Under the pieces are notes generated by a model. It was not told the origin of the DNA. It saw only the letters and a program-made list of their open reading frames with translations, and made no database searches. Below, piece by piece: positions 18,028-28,476 of a stretch of 64,000 bases of DNA. Every line of letters begins with the position of its first letter. The stretch's first letter is position 1. The position numbers and the translations under genes were made by a program. This DNA comes from Pontibacter sp. G13 (GTDB lineage Bacteria; Bacteroidota; Bacteroidia; J057), in assembly GCF_031851795.1 (NCBI RefSeq), contig NZ_CP134696.1, positions 3,368,501 to 3,432,500 on the forward strand, in the 5' to 3' direction.

Positions 18028-19563
18028 TTAGGAAGCAGGATTGGAGAGATCCTCCAGTATTTCGTCGACATAATTCCGATTATTGGCTAGGCGGGGCACT
18101 TTGTTCTGTCCTCCTAACTTTCCTCGTTTTTTCATCCAATTGTGAAAAGTCCCTATCGGAACCTGGTGGATTTTGGGAAATGCCAGTGCTATATCCCCTT
18201 GCCGTTTCGCAGCATAATCAGAATTAAGGACTCGAAGTGTATCGTCCAATTTTCGGCAGAAAGCGTCAAAGTCCTTCGGTGCCTGATCAAACTCTATCAA
18301 CCATTCATGACCGCCTTTTCCTGCGTCCCCCTCAAAGTAAATCGGTCCTGCAGTATAGTCTTTGACGATGGCTGCTGTCTCTTGAGACGCTTCTGAAATG
18401 GCTCTATCGGCATTGTCCACCATCAATTCTTCGCCAAAGGCATTGATGAAATGCTTGGTGCGACCAGTAATCCGAAACTTGTAGGGATTATCCGAAGTGA
18501 ACATGATCGTATCTCCAATCAGATATCGCCAAAGACCGCCATTTGTCGTAATGGCCATAGCGTAATTCTCACCTAACTCGATTTCTTCCAAGGCGAGGGC
18601 TTGAGGAAAATCTTTCCCCAATTCGCTCATCGGGATGAATTCGTAATAGATTCCATAATCCAGCAACAGCAAAAGATTTGGGTCATTCAGATCATTCTGC
18701 AAGCCAAAAAAGCCTTCGGATGCATTATAGCAATCCATGTAGTTCATCTGGCTTGAGGGGATCAATTGCTTGAACTGCGTACGATAAGGGTCAAAACCGA
18801 CTCCACCATGTAAATACAGCTCAAGGTTGGGCCATATTTCCAAGAGATTCCCCGAATCAATACCGCGATGCTCCAGCAGATATCGGATCAGGACCAGCGT
18901 CCAAGTAGGGACACCGGCAATAGAGGTCACGTCTTCGAATGCAACCTCTTCGTACATTTTATGGATTTTTTCTTCCCAATCGGAAAGTAGTGCTACCTCC
19001 TTGCTTGGAGTCCGTGCAAGCTCATAGACAATCGGCAGATTTTCGGTCAAAACCGCGCTTACGTCTCCCAACCGAATCTCTGGGTTGAAAGGATTGGGCT
19101 GATGACTTCCGCCGATCGAAAGGGATTTACCCGTAAATAATTTGCTGTCGGGATTGTTGTGGAAGTATATCGCCAACATATCCTGCCCTGCATGGAAATG
19201 GCAAAGCTCCATCGACTCATGCGAAACAGGGATATACTTCGAAATGTCGTTGGTTGTTCCTGAGGATTTAGCGAACCATTTGATTGCCTCAGGCCAAAGG
19301 ATATTTTCCTCCCCTTGAAATGCTCGTTCAATCCATGGAAAAAGTCCCTCATAAGATCTTACTGGCACTTGTTCCACAAAAGCTCTCCGGGACATATCAG
19401 CCGTCAAGCCATGTTCACTCCCAAAAGAAGTTAGGGCTCCTTGGGTGACCAAGTGTCGAAAAACCTTGTGTTGGACCTCATGGGGATGTTCCATGAACCA
19501 TTGGACATGATCCATGCGCTTTTTGAGGTACCAACTGGCTATGAAGTGAACGAGTTGTAGCAT
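18028..19563 (-). CDS. GH3-family acyl-adenylate-forming protein
   Basis: 511 residues, full length for the GH3 (plant auxin-responsive) family, which adenylates carboxylic acids and couples them to amino acids. The nucleotide-binding motif KSSGTTNDISKYIP, a substrate-pocket region ending in YNASEGFFG and the C-terminal motif ITGRTKHFINAFGEEL are all present. Bacterial GH3 substrates are largely unknown. The ATG overlaps the lptB stop by one base (TAATG), so translation is probably coupled. Cytosolic. Confidence 0.88.
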   Translation of the reverse strand: MLQLVHFIASWYLKKRMDHVQWFMEHPHEVQHKVFRHLVTQGALTSFGSEHGLTADMSRRAFVEQVPVRSYEGLFPWIERAFQGEENILWPEAIKWFAKSSGTTNDISKYIPVSHESMELCHFHAGQDMLAIYFHNNPDSKLFTGKSLSIGGSHQPNPFNPEIRLGDVSAVLTENLPIVYELARTPSKEVALLSDWEEKIHKMYEEVAFEDVTSIAGVPTWTLVLIRYLLEHRGIDSGNLLEIWPNLELYLHGGVGFDPYRTQFKQLIPSSQMNYMDCYNASEGFFGLQNDLNDPNLLLLLDYGIYYEFIPMSELGKDFPQALALEEIELGENYAMAITTNGGLWRYLIGDTIMFTSDNPYKFRITGRTKHFINAFGEELMVDNADRAISEASQETAAIVKDYTAGPIYFEGDAGKGGHEWLIEFDQAPKDFDAFCRKLDDTLRVLNSDYAAKRQGDIALAFPKIHQVPIGTFHNWMKKRGKLGGQNKVPRLANNRNYVDEILEDLSNPAS

Positions 19564-20291
19564 TAGCGATTCAGCTGGAAGTTCTCTCCCAGATACAGTC
19601 TTCGTGCATCGGGATCATTGGCAATTTCTTCAGCAGTACCGGAAATGCGGATTTGGCCTTCAAACAAAATATATGTCCTGTCGGTAATGTTCAGGGTTTC
19701 ATGAACATTGTGGTCCGTAATAAGGATACCAATGTTGCGCTTGGCGAGATCGGAAACCAGATATTGGATATCTTCCACTGCTTTGGGGTCAATCCCTGCA
19801 AAAGGCTCATCCAAGAGGATAAACTTAGGATTTACCGCTAAGGCTCTCGCAATTTCCGTTCTTCGCCGTTCCCCACCAGAGAGGACTTTCCCCAAGTTGT
19901 TGCGGATATGGGTAATCCCAAACTCTTCCAGCAACTGTTCCATTCGGTCCTTCCGCTCTCCTTTCTTGAGGTTGGTTCCCATTTCCAGCACCGCCATAAT
20001 ATTCTCGGCAACTGTCAGATTACGAAATACGGAAGCTTCCTGTGCCAAATATCCAATTCCTCGCTTACCGCGACGATACATCGGCAATCGAGTGATGTTC
20101 TCATCATCGAGGAAAATCTGCCCACCATTGGGACGGATCAATCCTACAATCATGTAAAAGGTTGTGGTTTTTCCGGCACCATTGGGGCCGAGAAGTCCCA
20201 CGATCTCACCTTGCCGAACGTCCAAGGACACTTCATTGACAACTGTTCGCTGTTTGTATCTCTTGACCAGTCCGTTGGCTTTCAACAACAT
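19563..20291 (-). CDS. lptB: LPS export ABC transporter ATPase LptB
   Basis: 242 residues. Walker [11 protein letters not shown]-loop (GYLAQE), signature LSGGERRR, Walker [13 protein letters not shown] and switch His in ITDHNVHE; the [10 protein letters not shown] form and overall length are typical of LptB. It powers extraction of lipopolysaccharide from the inner membrane with LptFG and LptC, which are not in the window. First gene of a two-gene unit with GH3; a TATTTTTG -7 box lies just upstream. Confidence 0.95.
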   Translation of the reverse strand: MLLKANGLVKRYKQRTVVNEVSLDVRQGEIVGLLGPNGAGKTTTFYMIVGLIRPNGGQIFLDDENITRLPMYRRGKRGIGYLAQEASVFRNLTVAENIMAVLEMGTNLKKGERKDRMEQLLEEFGITHIRNNLGKVLSGGERRRTEIARALAVNPKFILLDEPFAGIDPKAVEDIQYLVSDLAKRNIGILITDHNVHETLNITDRTYILFEGQIRISGTAEEIANDPDARRLYLGENFQLNR

Positions 20292-20304
20292 GTCGTACTG
20301 CTTT

Positions 20305-20312
20305 CAAAAATA
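20305..20312 (-). promoter_or_regulatory. -7 box (TATTTTTG) of lptB
   Basis: Fits TAnnTTTG 14 nt upstream of the lptB start, directly after the T-tract of the preceding terminator. The -33 region would then fall inside that terminator stem. Confidence 0.45.
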
Positions 20313-20315
20313 TAA

Positions 20316-20348
20316 GAAAAAAAGCGATGCTGAGAAAAGCACCGCTTT
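20316..20348 (-). terminator. Terminator of the recJ/propeller operon
   Basis: On the minus strand AAAGCGGTGCT pairs with AGCATCGCTTT (one mismatch) and runs into TTTTTTTC. Confidence 0.85.
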
Positions 20349-20368
20349 GACCGAGTGGCATTCTTTTC

Positions 20369-23002
20369 TCAGGGAAAGATAGTGAGTTTGCGGGTTATGG
20401 ACCAAGTTTCGGATTCCAACACGAGGAAGTAGATGCCTGATGGCCATGCACTGGCATTCACCTCCCATTGATCTTTCCCGCCGTTTACCCACTTTTCCCC
20501 ATCAGAAGGTAGCATTTTTTGCCCCGCGAGGTTGTATACATTCCAATGTACCGTAGTGGGAGCTTGAGTTTCGAGCGCGATGTAGAACTGGCCATTGTTG
20601 GGTACTGGATAAATGTCCCAGTTGAGTAATTCCGTCAGGGATTCTACCTCCGTAGAAGCTCCATCCCTTGCATACAACAATGCAAGCCCTGTTTCCTGGG
20701 AAAGCGTTTTTTGACCCATTAGCCAAAAATCCACGCCCGTAATCTCAAATCCGAATTGATTGGCAATTTGGCCTGAATTGTTATTCACCAAAACTGCGAC
20801 CCAATTCCCCTGAACATCTCTTCGAGACAATCTCACCTCTTGCTGGACTCCTGAGAAGTTATACATGACCCAAGGCCTTCCTTGATGGTCAAATTGTAGT
20901 TCGAGCGGATTGCCAATCGTCTCAACAGATCCCAAGACCACGACTTCATCCTCCCAATTACTTCCATTCCAAAAGGTATAATGAATGCGATTCGCAGAGG
21001 CATCCCTGTAAGCGATGGCAGGAAACCCATTATTGGGTTGAATCTTGAGATCAATCGCTCCAGAAATGGAGAAAATGGAGTCCAATACCGTACTAATGGT
21101 CCATTGTCCCTGCGTTCGAACTGCGTATTTCAAATCGCTATTCCCCACATCAATATAGGCGACATGTAGGTTCCCTTGATTATCCGAAGTCATCGTAGGG
21201 GCCGATCCGACAAAAAAGCTCGAAGAGTCTAGAACCTGAGTAATCCATTGATCCATTCGGTTGCCACGCGCATAGAATAGGGATGTTGAATCCAGATCGA
21301 AAAACACCACATGGAGGGAATCTCCGATGGCTTCAATCTGATTGTCCTCTGGAATGCCAGTGGTGGGGATTTGAGAAGATTGCCAAACGCCGTTTTCCAA
21401 CCAAGAAGCATACAACTCCTGAAAATCCTCCAAGACATAGCTTACCACCGGTTCTTCCAAATCATCCAAGGCGAGATCGACCCAATTGGCTCCACCGCCT
21501 GTATTTCTGATAGGAGTAAAAGACCATGCCCCTCCCGAGGTGGAGTCGGCCATAAATACATTGCCTGTGACATTTTCCGTATATGCTAGCCAGAATTGTT
21601 CTCCCATTTCACCCGTAACCGCAGTAGCAACGGATGCCCCAGATTCTTGAAACAGCGTGAGAGACTCCTTGATCCAAGTTCCTCCGACCACAGGTCTGGA
21701 ATATATGCGAAGCTCACCAATCCCAGATTCAGCGGCGACCAATCTCAGGGTATCACCATCCACCCAAAGGCGCAGACGATCATTTACAGACACAAAGTCC
21801 ACCACTTCATCCGAAAACGAGTTTCCACCATTGGCACTGGTAATCAACAAGATTCGCTCAAGCTTCGGCTCGTATGAAGCGATAAAAATAGTGTCGTTGT
21901 TGAGAGCACGGATGGAAGAAAAATTCCGCACAAAATTACCGCCTCCAGTCAATTGTACACGCTGAGGCACATAATTCTGCACTCCAAGAGAATCCACATG
22001 AACCTTGGCATAAAACACTGGCGTTCTACCACTCGATTCTTGACCGAGGCCATTGTGATTGCCGACACTGTAGGTGGTGTGGAAAACCTCGCCATCAGCC
22101 GTATGGGAATCCATCCAGTAAAAACTTTCGAAGAATCGCCGATTCTCATCTGTACCTGTTAGAAATCTAGAAGTGGTATCCACATCATATCGATCCCAAT
22201 CGAATAAATCAGAACCATTGGATTTGTGGGCCAAAACTCGATGGTTGTGCATCGAGACAGAGAAAACCACCATTTCATCATCCGCAGTCGGCCACCCGGT
22301 GCAATACTCACCAAATCGATCGGGGCCTACCATACAGGAGAATCCGCCTTCGTAGGGAATGTCGCTAAACGTATGCAGCTGCCACAGATTCGTTCCTGTC
22401 CGGTATGCGATATTGAGATTCAGATCATAGCTACTGTAGAGCTGTGTGAAATTCGAACAGGTAACTTCCGCAGAAACATTGCCATTGTAGAATGCGATCG
22501 CTGGAGTTCCCGAAGGAGTCATAAACAAGTCGATCGAAGCGATATTGTAGGTAGGGTAGGAAAAATCAGGACCATATGTGCCTAATGGCAAGTTGGGGAA
22601 TGGTGACTCCAACGCCCATTGACCATTGGATTTCACGGCATAGCCCAATCTGCTGGTGCCGCCCATATTTTCGAGATAGGCGATATGGACATTCCCTGTA
22701 TCATCTACAAAAATGGAGGAAATGTAGCCACTGATACCTGTATTCGGAACGGGTTCAGACTGCCATTCCCCTCCGACAGGTTTAGTACCATACCACACTT
22801 CCTGAAGCGAAGGCTCCCAATAGGAAATATGGAGGTTCCCCGTAGCATCAATAAATAGGTCCGCCTGCAATCCTCTTTCATCTGAATCATTGAGAATATT
22901 GGCGTAGGACCAATCGAGTTGTTGAGCGTAGAGGATTTCACATCCAAACCATGGAGTGGCGATCAGCAGAATAAGGGTTGAGAGGATTCTGGGTATATTC
23001 AT
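20369..23002 (-). CDS. Secreted repeat protein with T9SS type A tail
   Basis: 877 residues from the ATG at 23002, chosen because it starts a clear signal peptide (MNIPRILSTLILLIATPWFG) and sits 1 nt after the recJ stop; an upstream in-frame ATG at 23134 would overlap recJ. The body is a run of beta-rich repeats with recurring 'DNQGNLHVAYID', 'DTGNVHIAYLEN' and 'GNLHISYWEP' phrases, suggesting a beta-propeller-like surface protein. The tail (WDIYPVPNNGQFYIALE...KLTIFP) is a type A sorting domain. No catalytic motif was recognised and the function is unknown. Confidence 0.85.
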   Translation of the reverse strand: MNIPRILSTLILLIATPWFGCEILYAQQLDWSYANILNDSDERGLQADLFIDATGNLHISYWEPSLQEVWYGTKPVGGEWQSEPVPNTGISGYISSIFVDDTGNVHIAYLENMGGTSRLGYAVKSNGQWALESPFPNLPLGTYGPDFSYPTYNIASIDLFMTPSGTPAIAFYNGNVSAEVTCSNFTQLYSSYDLNLNIAYRTGTNLWQLHTFSDIPYEGGFSCMVGPDRFGEYCTGWPTADDEMVVFSVSMHNHRVLAHKSNGSDLFDWDRYDVDTTSRFLTGTDENRRFFESFYWMDSHTADGEVFHTTYSVGNHNGLGQESSGRTPVFYAKVHVDSLGVQNYVPQRVQLTGGGNFVRNFSSIRALNNDTIFIASYEPKLERILLITSANGGNSFSDEVVDFVSVNDRLRLWVDGDTLRLVAAESGIGELRIYSRPVVGGTWIKESLTLFQESGASVATAVTGEMGEQFWLAYTENVTGNVFMADSTSGGAWSFTPIRNTGGGANWVDLALDDLEEPVVSYVLEDFQELYASWLENGVWQSSQIPTTGIPEDNQIEAIGDSLHVVFFDLDSTSLFYARGNRMDQWITQVLDSSSFFVGSAPTMTSDNQGNLHVAYIDVGNSDLKYAVRTQGQWTISTVLDSIFSISGAIDLKIQPNNGFPAIAYRDASANRIHYTFWNGSNWEDEVVVLGSVETIGNPLELQFDHQGRPWVMYNFSGVQQEVRLSRRDVQGNWVAVLVNNNSGQIANQFGFEITGVDFWLMGQKTLSQETGLALLYARDGASTEVESLTELLNWDIYPVPNNGQFYIALETQAPTTVHWNVYNLAGQKMLPSDGEKWVNGGKDQWEVNASAWPSGIYFLVLESETWSITRKLTIFP

Positions 23003-23003
23003 G

Positions 23004-24719
23004 TCAATACTTGAAGTCTTTGAGCCTGAGTTTAATCCGAGTTTGCTGATTCCAAGTGTCGAAAAAAGGCTGAAAAGCGATATCGAATTGTTGCTGAGGA
23101 ATTTTCGCGAGCTTGTCAGCCATATTGAATCCAATGGCCTCGAAGGACGTGCCCGACTGTTCCAGCAAAAATTTCACATGTTTTTCTTTCAGAATTTTTT
23201 GCTGCAAGATGTTCACCCCCTTGGCAGCAAAAACGGGTCGTCTATTTCTGGGGCCGAAAGGTTCCATGCGATCCAATAACCGGACAAACTTATCGTGAAT
23301 ATCCGAAAATAGAATGTCTTGGTCGATATACAGATCGGGAGAAAGTTGGTCAGGTGTAATGGATTGGGCAACAACCGATTCAAATTGATTTTTGAATGCC
23401 TGAAAATGCTCAGGACGTATTTTGAGCCCTGCCGCATGCTTGTGTCCTCCCCATTGCTCAATGTAGGATTCACAGTTTCCCAAGGCATCGAACAAATCAA
23501 ATCCGGGTACAGATCTCGCTGAACCTACCAATAGTCCATCCGCATCTGCAAATAATATGGTAGGCCGAAAATGCTGTTCAATCAATTTGGAGGCAACAAT
23601 CCCCAAAACGCCTCGATGCCATGATTGGTGGTACAAAACCGTAGATTTTGGATTAGGGAGGCTTCTGTCTTGGGAAATCATAGATAAAGCCTGCTGTGTA
23701 ATCCTTTGATCAAGCTCCTTACGAGATTGGTTGACTTGCTCCAATTCATTGGCAATCGTCAATACTCCCGGATATTGGCCCATCAATAGTTCAACAGCAT
23801 CTTTGGCATGATGCAATCTTCCAATCGCATTAATTTTGGGACCTATTCCAAATACCAAATCTGAAATGATCCAATTTCCTTTTTTGGGCGCCTGATCTTT
23901 CAAGGCCTGAATGCCCGGCAAGGCATGGTCATTGAGCTTTTTGAGGCCCCAGTGAGCGAGTAAGCGGTTTTCACCCGTCATGGGCACCAAGTCGCAAGCA
24001 ATGCTCAAAGCCACCAAATCACCGTATTTGTCCAAAGGATCGAATTCAGGTATGTTCTTGAGGAAACCTGATTTGGACATGCGGCTAACCAGAGCCATCA
24101 TGAACTTCAGTCCAATTCCACATCCTGACAAATATTTGTATGGATATTGGCAATCGGATTGGGTGGGATTGAGGATGGCCAAGGCATCTGGCAATTCAGG
24201 GCCTGGAATATGGTGATCACAGATCAAAAGGTCCATTCCAAGCGACTGGGCCAACTTGGTAGGCTCGATTGCACGTATTCCACAATCGAGTGCCACCATC
24301 AATGTGGCACCTTGCTCTTTGGCCCAACGGACTCCTTGCATCGAGATCCCGTATCCCTCGACATATCGGTCGGGGATGTAGGTGAGGTATTTGGCCCCAA
24401 GTTCTTTCAGTACGCTCGCTACCAGGGCGACAGAAGTGGTACCGTCTACGTCATAATCCCCGTAGATCACCACTATTTCTTGATGATTGATGGCCTTTAC
24501 GAGACGATTGACGGCCTTTTCCATCCCCTTCATCAAAAAGGGATCGTGAAGCAGGGACCGTTGAGGAGCAAAAAATTCCTTGGCCTCATCGAGGGTCTTG
24601 ATCCCGCGCTGGACCAAGATATGAGCGAGGGGTAGCGGAAAAGGGGATTGGCTTGCAAGGGCATCAGCCAATTGCTGGGCAAGTACTGGTTCGCCCGATT
24701 GGAGAAATTTCCAGTTCAT
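23004..24719 (-). CDS. recJ: Single-stranded-DNA exonuclease RecJ
   Basis: 571 residues. DHH-family motifs are intact: YGDYDVDGTTS, ALDCGIR, CDHHIPGPE with the DHH triad, and the DHHA1 motif GGHKHAAGL. RecJ degrades single-stranded DNA 5' to 3' in recombination and mismatch/base-excision repair. The downstream secreted-protein gene follows after one base, so the two are co-transcribed although their products act in different compartments. Confidence 0.95.
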   Translation of the reverse strand: MNWKFLQSGEPVLAQQLADALASQSPFPLPLAHILVQRGIKTLDEAKEFFAPQRSLLHDPFLMKGMEKAVNRLVKAINHQEIVVIYGDYDVDGTTSVALVASVLKELGAKYLTYIPDRYVEGYGISMQGVRWAKEQGATLMVALDCGIRAIEPTKLAQSLGMDLLICDHHIPGPELPDALAILNPTQSDCQYPYKYLSGCGIGLKFMMALVSRMSKSGFLKNIPEFDPLDKYGDLVALSIACDLVPMTGENRLLAHWGLKKLNDHALPGIQALKDQAPKKGNWIISDLVFGIGPKINAIGRLHHAKDAVELLMGQYPGVLTIANELEQVNQSRKELDQRITQQALSMISQDRSLPNPKSTVLYHQSWHRGVLGIVASKLIEQHFRPTILFADADGLLVGSARSVPGFDLFDALGNCESYIEQWGGHKHAAGLKIRPEHFQAFKNQFESVVAQSITPDQLSPDLYIDQDILFSDIHDKFVRLLDRMEPFGPRNRRPVFAAKGVNILQQKILKEKHVKFLLEQSGTSFEAIGFNMADKLAKIPQQQFDIAFQPFFDTWNQQTRIKLRLKDFKY

Positions 24720-24749
24720 GGTGTTTCAGATTGCCCCATCGAGAAAACG

Positions 24750-24768
24750 GCATATTTTGGTAATATGC
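24750..24768. promoter_or_regulatory. Inverted repeat in the recJ / T9SS-B divergent region
   Basis: GCATATT-TTGGT-AATATGC is a perfect 7-bp inverted repeat in the short divergent intergenic region. It could be an operator or promoter-associated hairpin. No regulator is known. Confidence 0.35.
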
Positions 24769-24849
24769 ACTTTAATCTTGAGACCATTGGTCAAATTGTT
24801 GGAATAGTTCTGTATTTCGTGTCATGCCATGTTCACTGACTTTGAAAAC

Positions 24850-27219
24850 ATGCGGTTTTTGACTTTTTGGAAGTATTTAGGGCTCCTTTGGATGGTGTTA
24901 CTCGCACATCATTCACTTTCTGCCAAGCACTTGGTAGGTGGAGACTTTACCTATAGATGTTTGGGAGAAGATCCCAACGGAGACAATCTCTACGAGGTGA
25001 CCATGACCGTGTATCGTGATTGCCAACTAGATGCGAATGGGAATCCCAATACTCCATTCGACGACACAGTCAGGATCGCGATCTATGACAACGCCAATCT
25101 TCTGTTGGTGGAAACATTGGCTATTCCACTTACAGATAGCTCTTTTCTGGAGCTGACCAGTGCAGATACCTGCGTCCCGCCTCCAACCAACCTGTGCTAC
25201 ATCGAGGGAAATTACATTTCTACCGTAGCGCTTCCTGACAATCCCAATGGATACACATTGGCCTGGGGGAGATGTTGCCGAAACGCCACGATTCAGAATA
25301 TTATTGACCCGGTGGATCAAGGCATGGTGCTTTCCGCCTATATTCCCAGCACTGATTTGTGCAATAGCTCTCCAAGTTTCAACAACGCTCTCCCGACCTA
25401 TATCTGCTTGAATGACAGTTTTCAGTTTGACCACAGTGCCTTAGATCCCGATGGGGATTCTTTGGTGTATAGACTGACGGTACCCTTCACCGCGGGCTCT
25501 CCCAATGATGTGGTTCCTATTCCGATTCCTCCTTATGACACGGTAACTTGGGCACCCGGATTTTCCACGGACGTCATGTTACCGGGAAATCCTCCCTTGA
25601 CCATCGACCCGATGACGGGACAATTGATTGTTCTTCCTGAGCAACTGGGTCAATACGTATTTTCGGTGTCGGTATTTGAATATCGGAACGGGGTATTTAT
25701 TGGGGAAGTCAAGCGAGATATCCAGATCAATGTCATCGATTGTCCGATTAATTTCCCTCCTGAAATAGAGTTTCCAGACACGCTTACCCGCAACGATACA
25801 TTGCTGTTCCGACGTGGACAGGAAACCTGCTTTGAGTTCCAAATCACCGACAATAATGGGCTTGGAGCTCCGATTGACAGTATTTCCATCAATTTTGAAG
25901 GAATGTTATTCGACCCTCCATTTGGGGCGACCTTCACGCTTGATTCCGCACAATCCCCGGCTACCGCCACACTCTGCTGGACACCACCATGCGAACTGGA
26001 CCAATTGCCCGATGACCAGATGATCATTCAGGCGATTGACAACAATGATTGCCCCGGCCCCAATATCACTTCCGATACATTGACCATTCTGGTGATTGAG
26101 GCAGATCCACCGCCGCCACAACTTCAATGTGTACAGCGGATCGCGCCTGATAGTGTGGAAATTCGATGGGAGCCGATTCAGGAGAATGATCGCCCAGGAT
26201 TCCTCAATTATACCCTCTTTAGGATCACGGATAACTTTCCTTTGCTGGTACAGGTGATTACGGATGTGGAGCTAGACAGTACGAGGGTTCAGATCCCGGC
26301 AAATCTTCCGGATAGCTTGGTCTGCTTTCAAATGGTTACCACCAAGATCTGCGGCAATCAAGTTACAGGCGGGCCTAGTACCTCGGTTTGTATCACAGAG
26401 GATTCCATTAGCATGTGTCGTGTAACGGTGGATACTACTTCTGATGGGATTTTGGTGGAATGGGAGCCCACGGGAATTGGCACCACATACACTATCCTGA
26501 GATCAGACCAGATTTCGGGACCTTTCTCAACGGTAGGTGAATCCTTCGGTGCGTCGTTTTTGGATACAACAGCCGAGACGTCTTCTCAGACATATTGCTA
26601 TCGAATATCCTCGCAGAATGGCTGTGGCGATCCGATCGAATCCAGCTCTCATTGCTCGATTTTGATGGAAATTGAGCAGAATGGATCTAATGGCACCCAG
26701 CTTAATTGGTCTCCATATTTCGGCTGGGAACAAGGCGTTTCTGCCTATGAGATTTGGTCTTTCCCGCCAGATGGCGCTCCTACCTTGGTGGATGAAGTAG
26801 GTGGGTCAACCTTCGAATATTTCGACGAGACCGATCGGGAACCTCAGGCCGGATTGTTCTGCTACCGAATACGGGCCATTTCCAATCCCGGAGGCTGTGC
26901 GGAAGATAGCTGGTCCAACGAGGCTTGCGTAGCTTTTGAACCTCAGATTTTTGCACCCAATGCCTTTACCCCAAATAATGACGGCATCAATGATTTCTTT
27001 GAAGTAAAAGGCGACTTCTTCGAGACCTATTCCATTCAAATATTCAATCGATGGGGACAGAAGATCTTTGAATCCCAAAACATATCCGATCCTTGGGATG
27101 GAAGGGATCAAGGATCGAATCGCGCTTCGCCACAAGGAGTCTATATGTTCCGGATTGAAGCTACCGGCCTAAATGGTGAAACCGCCAGTCTATCTGGAAG
27201 TGTCACCCTTATCCGCTGA
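24850..27219 (+). CDS. Large secreted protein with T9SS type B (gliding motility C-terminal) domain
   Basis: 789 residues from ATG 24850, which directly starts a signal peptide (first about 24 residues); the ATG at 24829 adds seven residues. The N-terminal part begins KHLVGGDFTYRCLG and holds many paired cysteines. Two fibronectin-like segments (about 430-700) are followed by the CHU_C/type B sorting domain with APNAFTPNNDGINDFFEVKG and FNRWGQKIFES. Exported by the type IX system. Often one of many surface adhesin-like proteins in gliding Bacteroidota; no enzyme domain seen. Confidence 0.9.
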   Translation: MRFLTFWKYLGLLWMVLLAHHSLSAKHLVGGDFTYRCLGEDPNGDNLYEVTMTVYRDCQLDANGNPNTPFDDTVRIAIYDNANLLLVETLAIPLTDSSFLELTSADTCVPPPTNLCYIEGNYISTVALPDNPNGYTLAWGRCCRNATIQNIIDPVDQGMVLSAYIPSTDLCNSSPSFNNALPTYICLNDSFQFDHSALDPDGDSLVYRLTVPFTAGSPNDVVPIPIPPYDTVTWAPGFSTDVMLPGNPPLTIDPMTGQLIVLPEQLGQYVFSVSVFEYRNGVFIGEVKRDIQINVIDCPINFPPEIEFPDTLTRNDTLLFRRGQETCFEFQITDNNGLGAPIDSISINFEGMLFDPPFGATFTLDSAQSPATATLCWTPPCELDQLPDDQMIIQAIDNNDCPGPNITSDTLTILVIEADPPPPQLQCVQRIAPDSVEIRWEPIQENDRPGFLNYTLFRITDNFPLLVQVITDVELDSTRVQIPANLPDSLVCFQMVTTKICGNQVTGGPSTSVCITEDSISMCRVTVDTTSDGILVEWEPTGIGTTYTILRSDQISGPFSTVGESFGASFLDTTAETSSQTYCYRISSQNGCGDPIESSSHCSILMEIEQNGSNGTQLNWSPYFGWEQGVSAYEIWSFPPDGAPTLVDEVGGSTFEYFDETDREPQAGLFCYRIRAISNPGGCAEDSWSNEACVAFEPQIFAPNAFTPNNDGINDFFEVKGDFFETYSIQIFNRWGQKIFESQNISDPWDGRDQGSNRASPQGVYMFRIEATGLNGETASLSGSVTLIR

Positions 27220-27789
27220 TCACTTATTGTTGGTGTTGAAGGCGTTCATGGTTCTGGAAATCCCGATGGTTCCGAATGACAAAGCGCCTTCAGCACTGGC
27301 CTTGATCAAATCAGGAAGTGCTTCCTGCTCTTCCACAGAAAATGGATTGAGGACATAATTGACTTGTGCCCCCTTGGCGAAATCCGCGCCGATTCCAAAT
27401 TTCATGCGCGCATAGCTAGCGGTACCCAAAATCTCCTGAATATTCTTCAGACCATTGTGTCCGCCATCAGAGCCCTTTCCACGCATTCTCAGTCTTCCAA
27501 AAGGGAGCGCTAGGTCATCTGTAATGACTAGTACATTCTCCAATGGGATTTTGTGCTTGTCCATGTGATACCGGACAGCCTTGCCGCTGAGGTTCATGTA
27601 TGTGGTCGGTTTTGCGAGGACAAATTGGCGGCCTTTGAATTTGCCGATCCCGGTGGTGGCGAGACGGTCAGATTCCATATCGACCTTGAGTTTGCCAGCG
27701 AGGTGATCGATGACCATAAACCCGATATTGTGGCGGGTCATTTCATATTCGGGGCCAATGTTGCCGAGTCCGACGATCAGGTACTTCAT
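27220..27789 (-). CDS. pth: Peptidyl-tRNA hydrolase
   Basis: 189 residues from the ATG at 27789 (MKYLIVGLGNIGPEYE), the conserved N-terminus; an upstream ATG at 27813 would add eight unrelated residues and start in the terminator. Catalytic His in TRHNIGFMV, Asn in PTTYMNLSG and Asp in ITDDLALPFG are present. It releases tRNA from stalled peptidyl-tRNA in the cytosol. It is last in the order tRNA-Gln, prs, rplY, pth, the same prs-ctc-pth order known from Bacillus. Confidence 0.96.
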   Translation of the reverse strand: MKYLIVGLGNIGPEYEMTRHNIGFMVIDHLAGKLKVDMESDRLATTGIGKFKGRQFVLAKPTTYMNLSGKAVRYHMDKHKIPLENVLVITDDLALPFGRLRMRGKGSDGGHNGLKNIQEILGTASYARMKFGIGADFAKGAQVNYVLNPFSVEEQEALPDLIKASAEGALSFGTIGISRTMNAFNTNNK

Positions 27790-27811
27790 ATCAGTAGGGG
27801 GGATACAAAAC

Positions 27812-27841
27812 AAACCAATCCCAGAAAACTAGGATTGGTTT
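27812..27841 (-). terminator. Terminator-like hairpin between rplY and pth
   Basis: AAACCAATCC and GGATTGGTTT form a 10-bp stem; on the minus strand the tail is GTTTTG. It may reduce read-through from rplY into pth or act as a processing site. Confidence 0.65.
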
Positions 27842-27885
27842 GGAGATATATGTGATCATTGCAAAGCCCTGTCGGGCGAGCAGTA

Positions 27886-28464
27886 TTATTCGTTTTTGGC
27901 AGCTTCTTTCGCAGAACGAAGTGCACGAGGAATAATAACCGTAGCAACCGCGGCAGAAGGAGGGGTGATGAACTCAATTCCCTCAACGGTAGCAGCAGAC
28001 AGTTTAGCAGTTTCTCCCAAATCGAGATGAGAAACGTCTACGGATACTTTTTCAGGTGATTTGGCAGGAATACCTTTCACTTTCACCTTGCGCATTTTAA
28101 TGGTCAAACGTCCACCTTTGATTACGCCGGCTGGGGTACCCACCATTTCTACTGGAAGTTCGAAGATGACTGGTTTGTCATCGGTCACTTTCAGGAATTC
28201 GATGTGCAAAGGAGCTTCCGTAACTGGGTGGAAGTCAGCACCACGAACGATTGCGTCCATTTTCTCGCCTTGGATATCCAAGTTTACGATGAAAGTTTCA
28301 GCAGTATATAGTACAGGACGGAGTTCTTTAGCGTCGAACTCTACAGAAGTGGCCTCTGCGTTGTGGTAAACAACACCTGGGATTCTTCCTTCCTTGCGTG
28401 TCTGTTTTGTGAGTCTTTTGCCCGTAGTATCTCGGCGGGTTCCAGACAAAGCAATCGTTTTCAT
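27886..28464 (-). CDS. rplY: 50S ribosomal protein L25 (long, Ctc/TL5 form)
   Basis: 192 residues: an N-terminal 5S-rRNA-binding domain (IALSGTRRDTTGKRLTKQTR, GRIPGVVY) plus the C-terminal beta domain of the Ctc/TL5 form. It binds 5S rRNA in the central protuberance of the large subunit; the Bacillus homologue is a general-stress protein. It starts 12 nt after prs in the same transcript. Confidence 0.95.
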   Translation of the reverse strand: MKTIALSGTRRDTTGKRLTKQTRKEGRIPGVVYHNAEATSVEFDAKELRPVLYTAETFIVNLDIQGEKMDAIVRGADFHPVTEAPLHIEFLKVTDDKPVIFELPVEMVGTPAGVIKGGRLTIKMRKVKVKGIPAKSPEKVSVDVSHLDLGETAKLSAATVEGIEFITPPSAAVATVIIPRALRSAKEAAKNE

Positions 28465-28476
28465 TCTCTCCGAAGC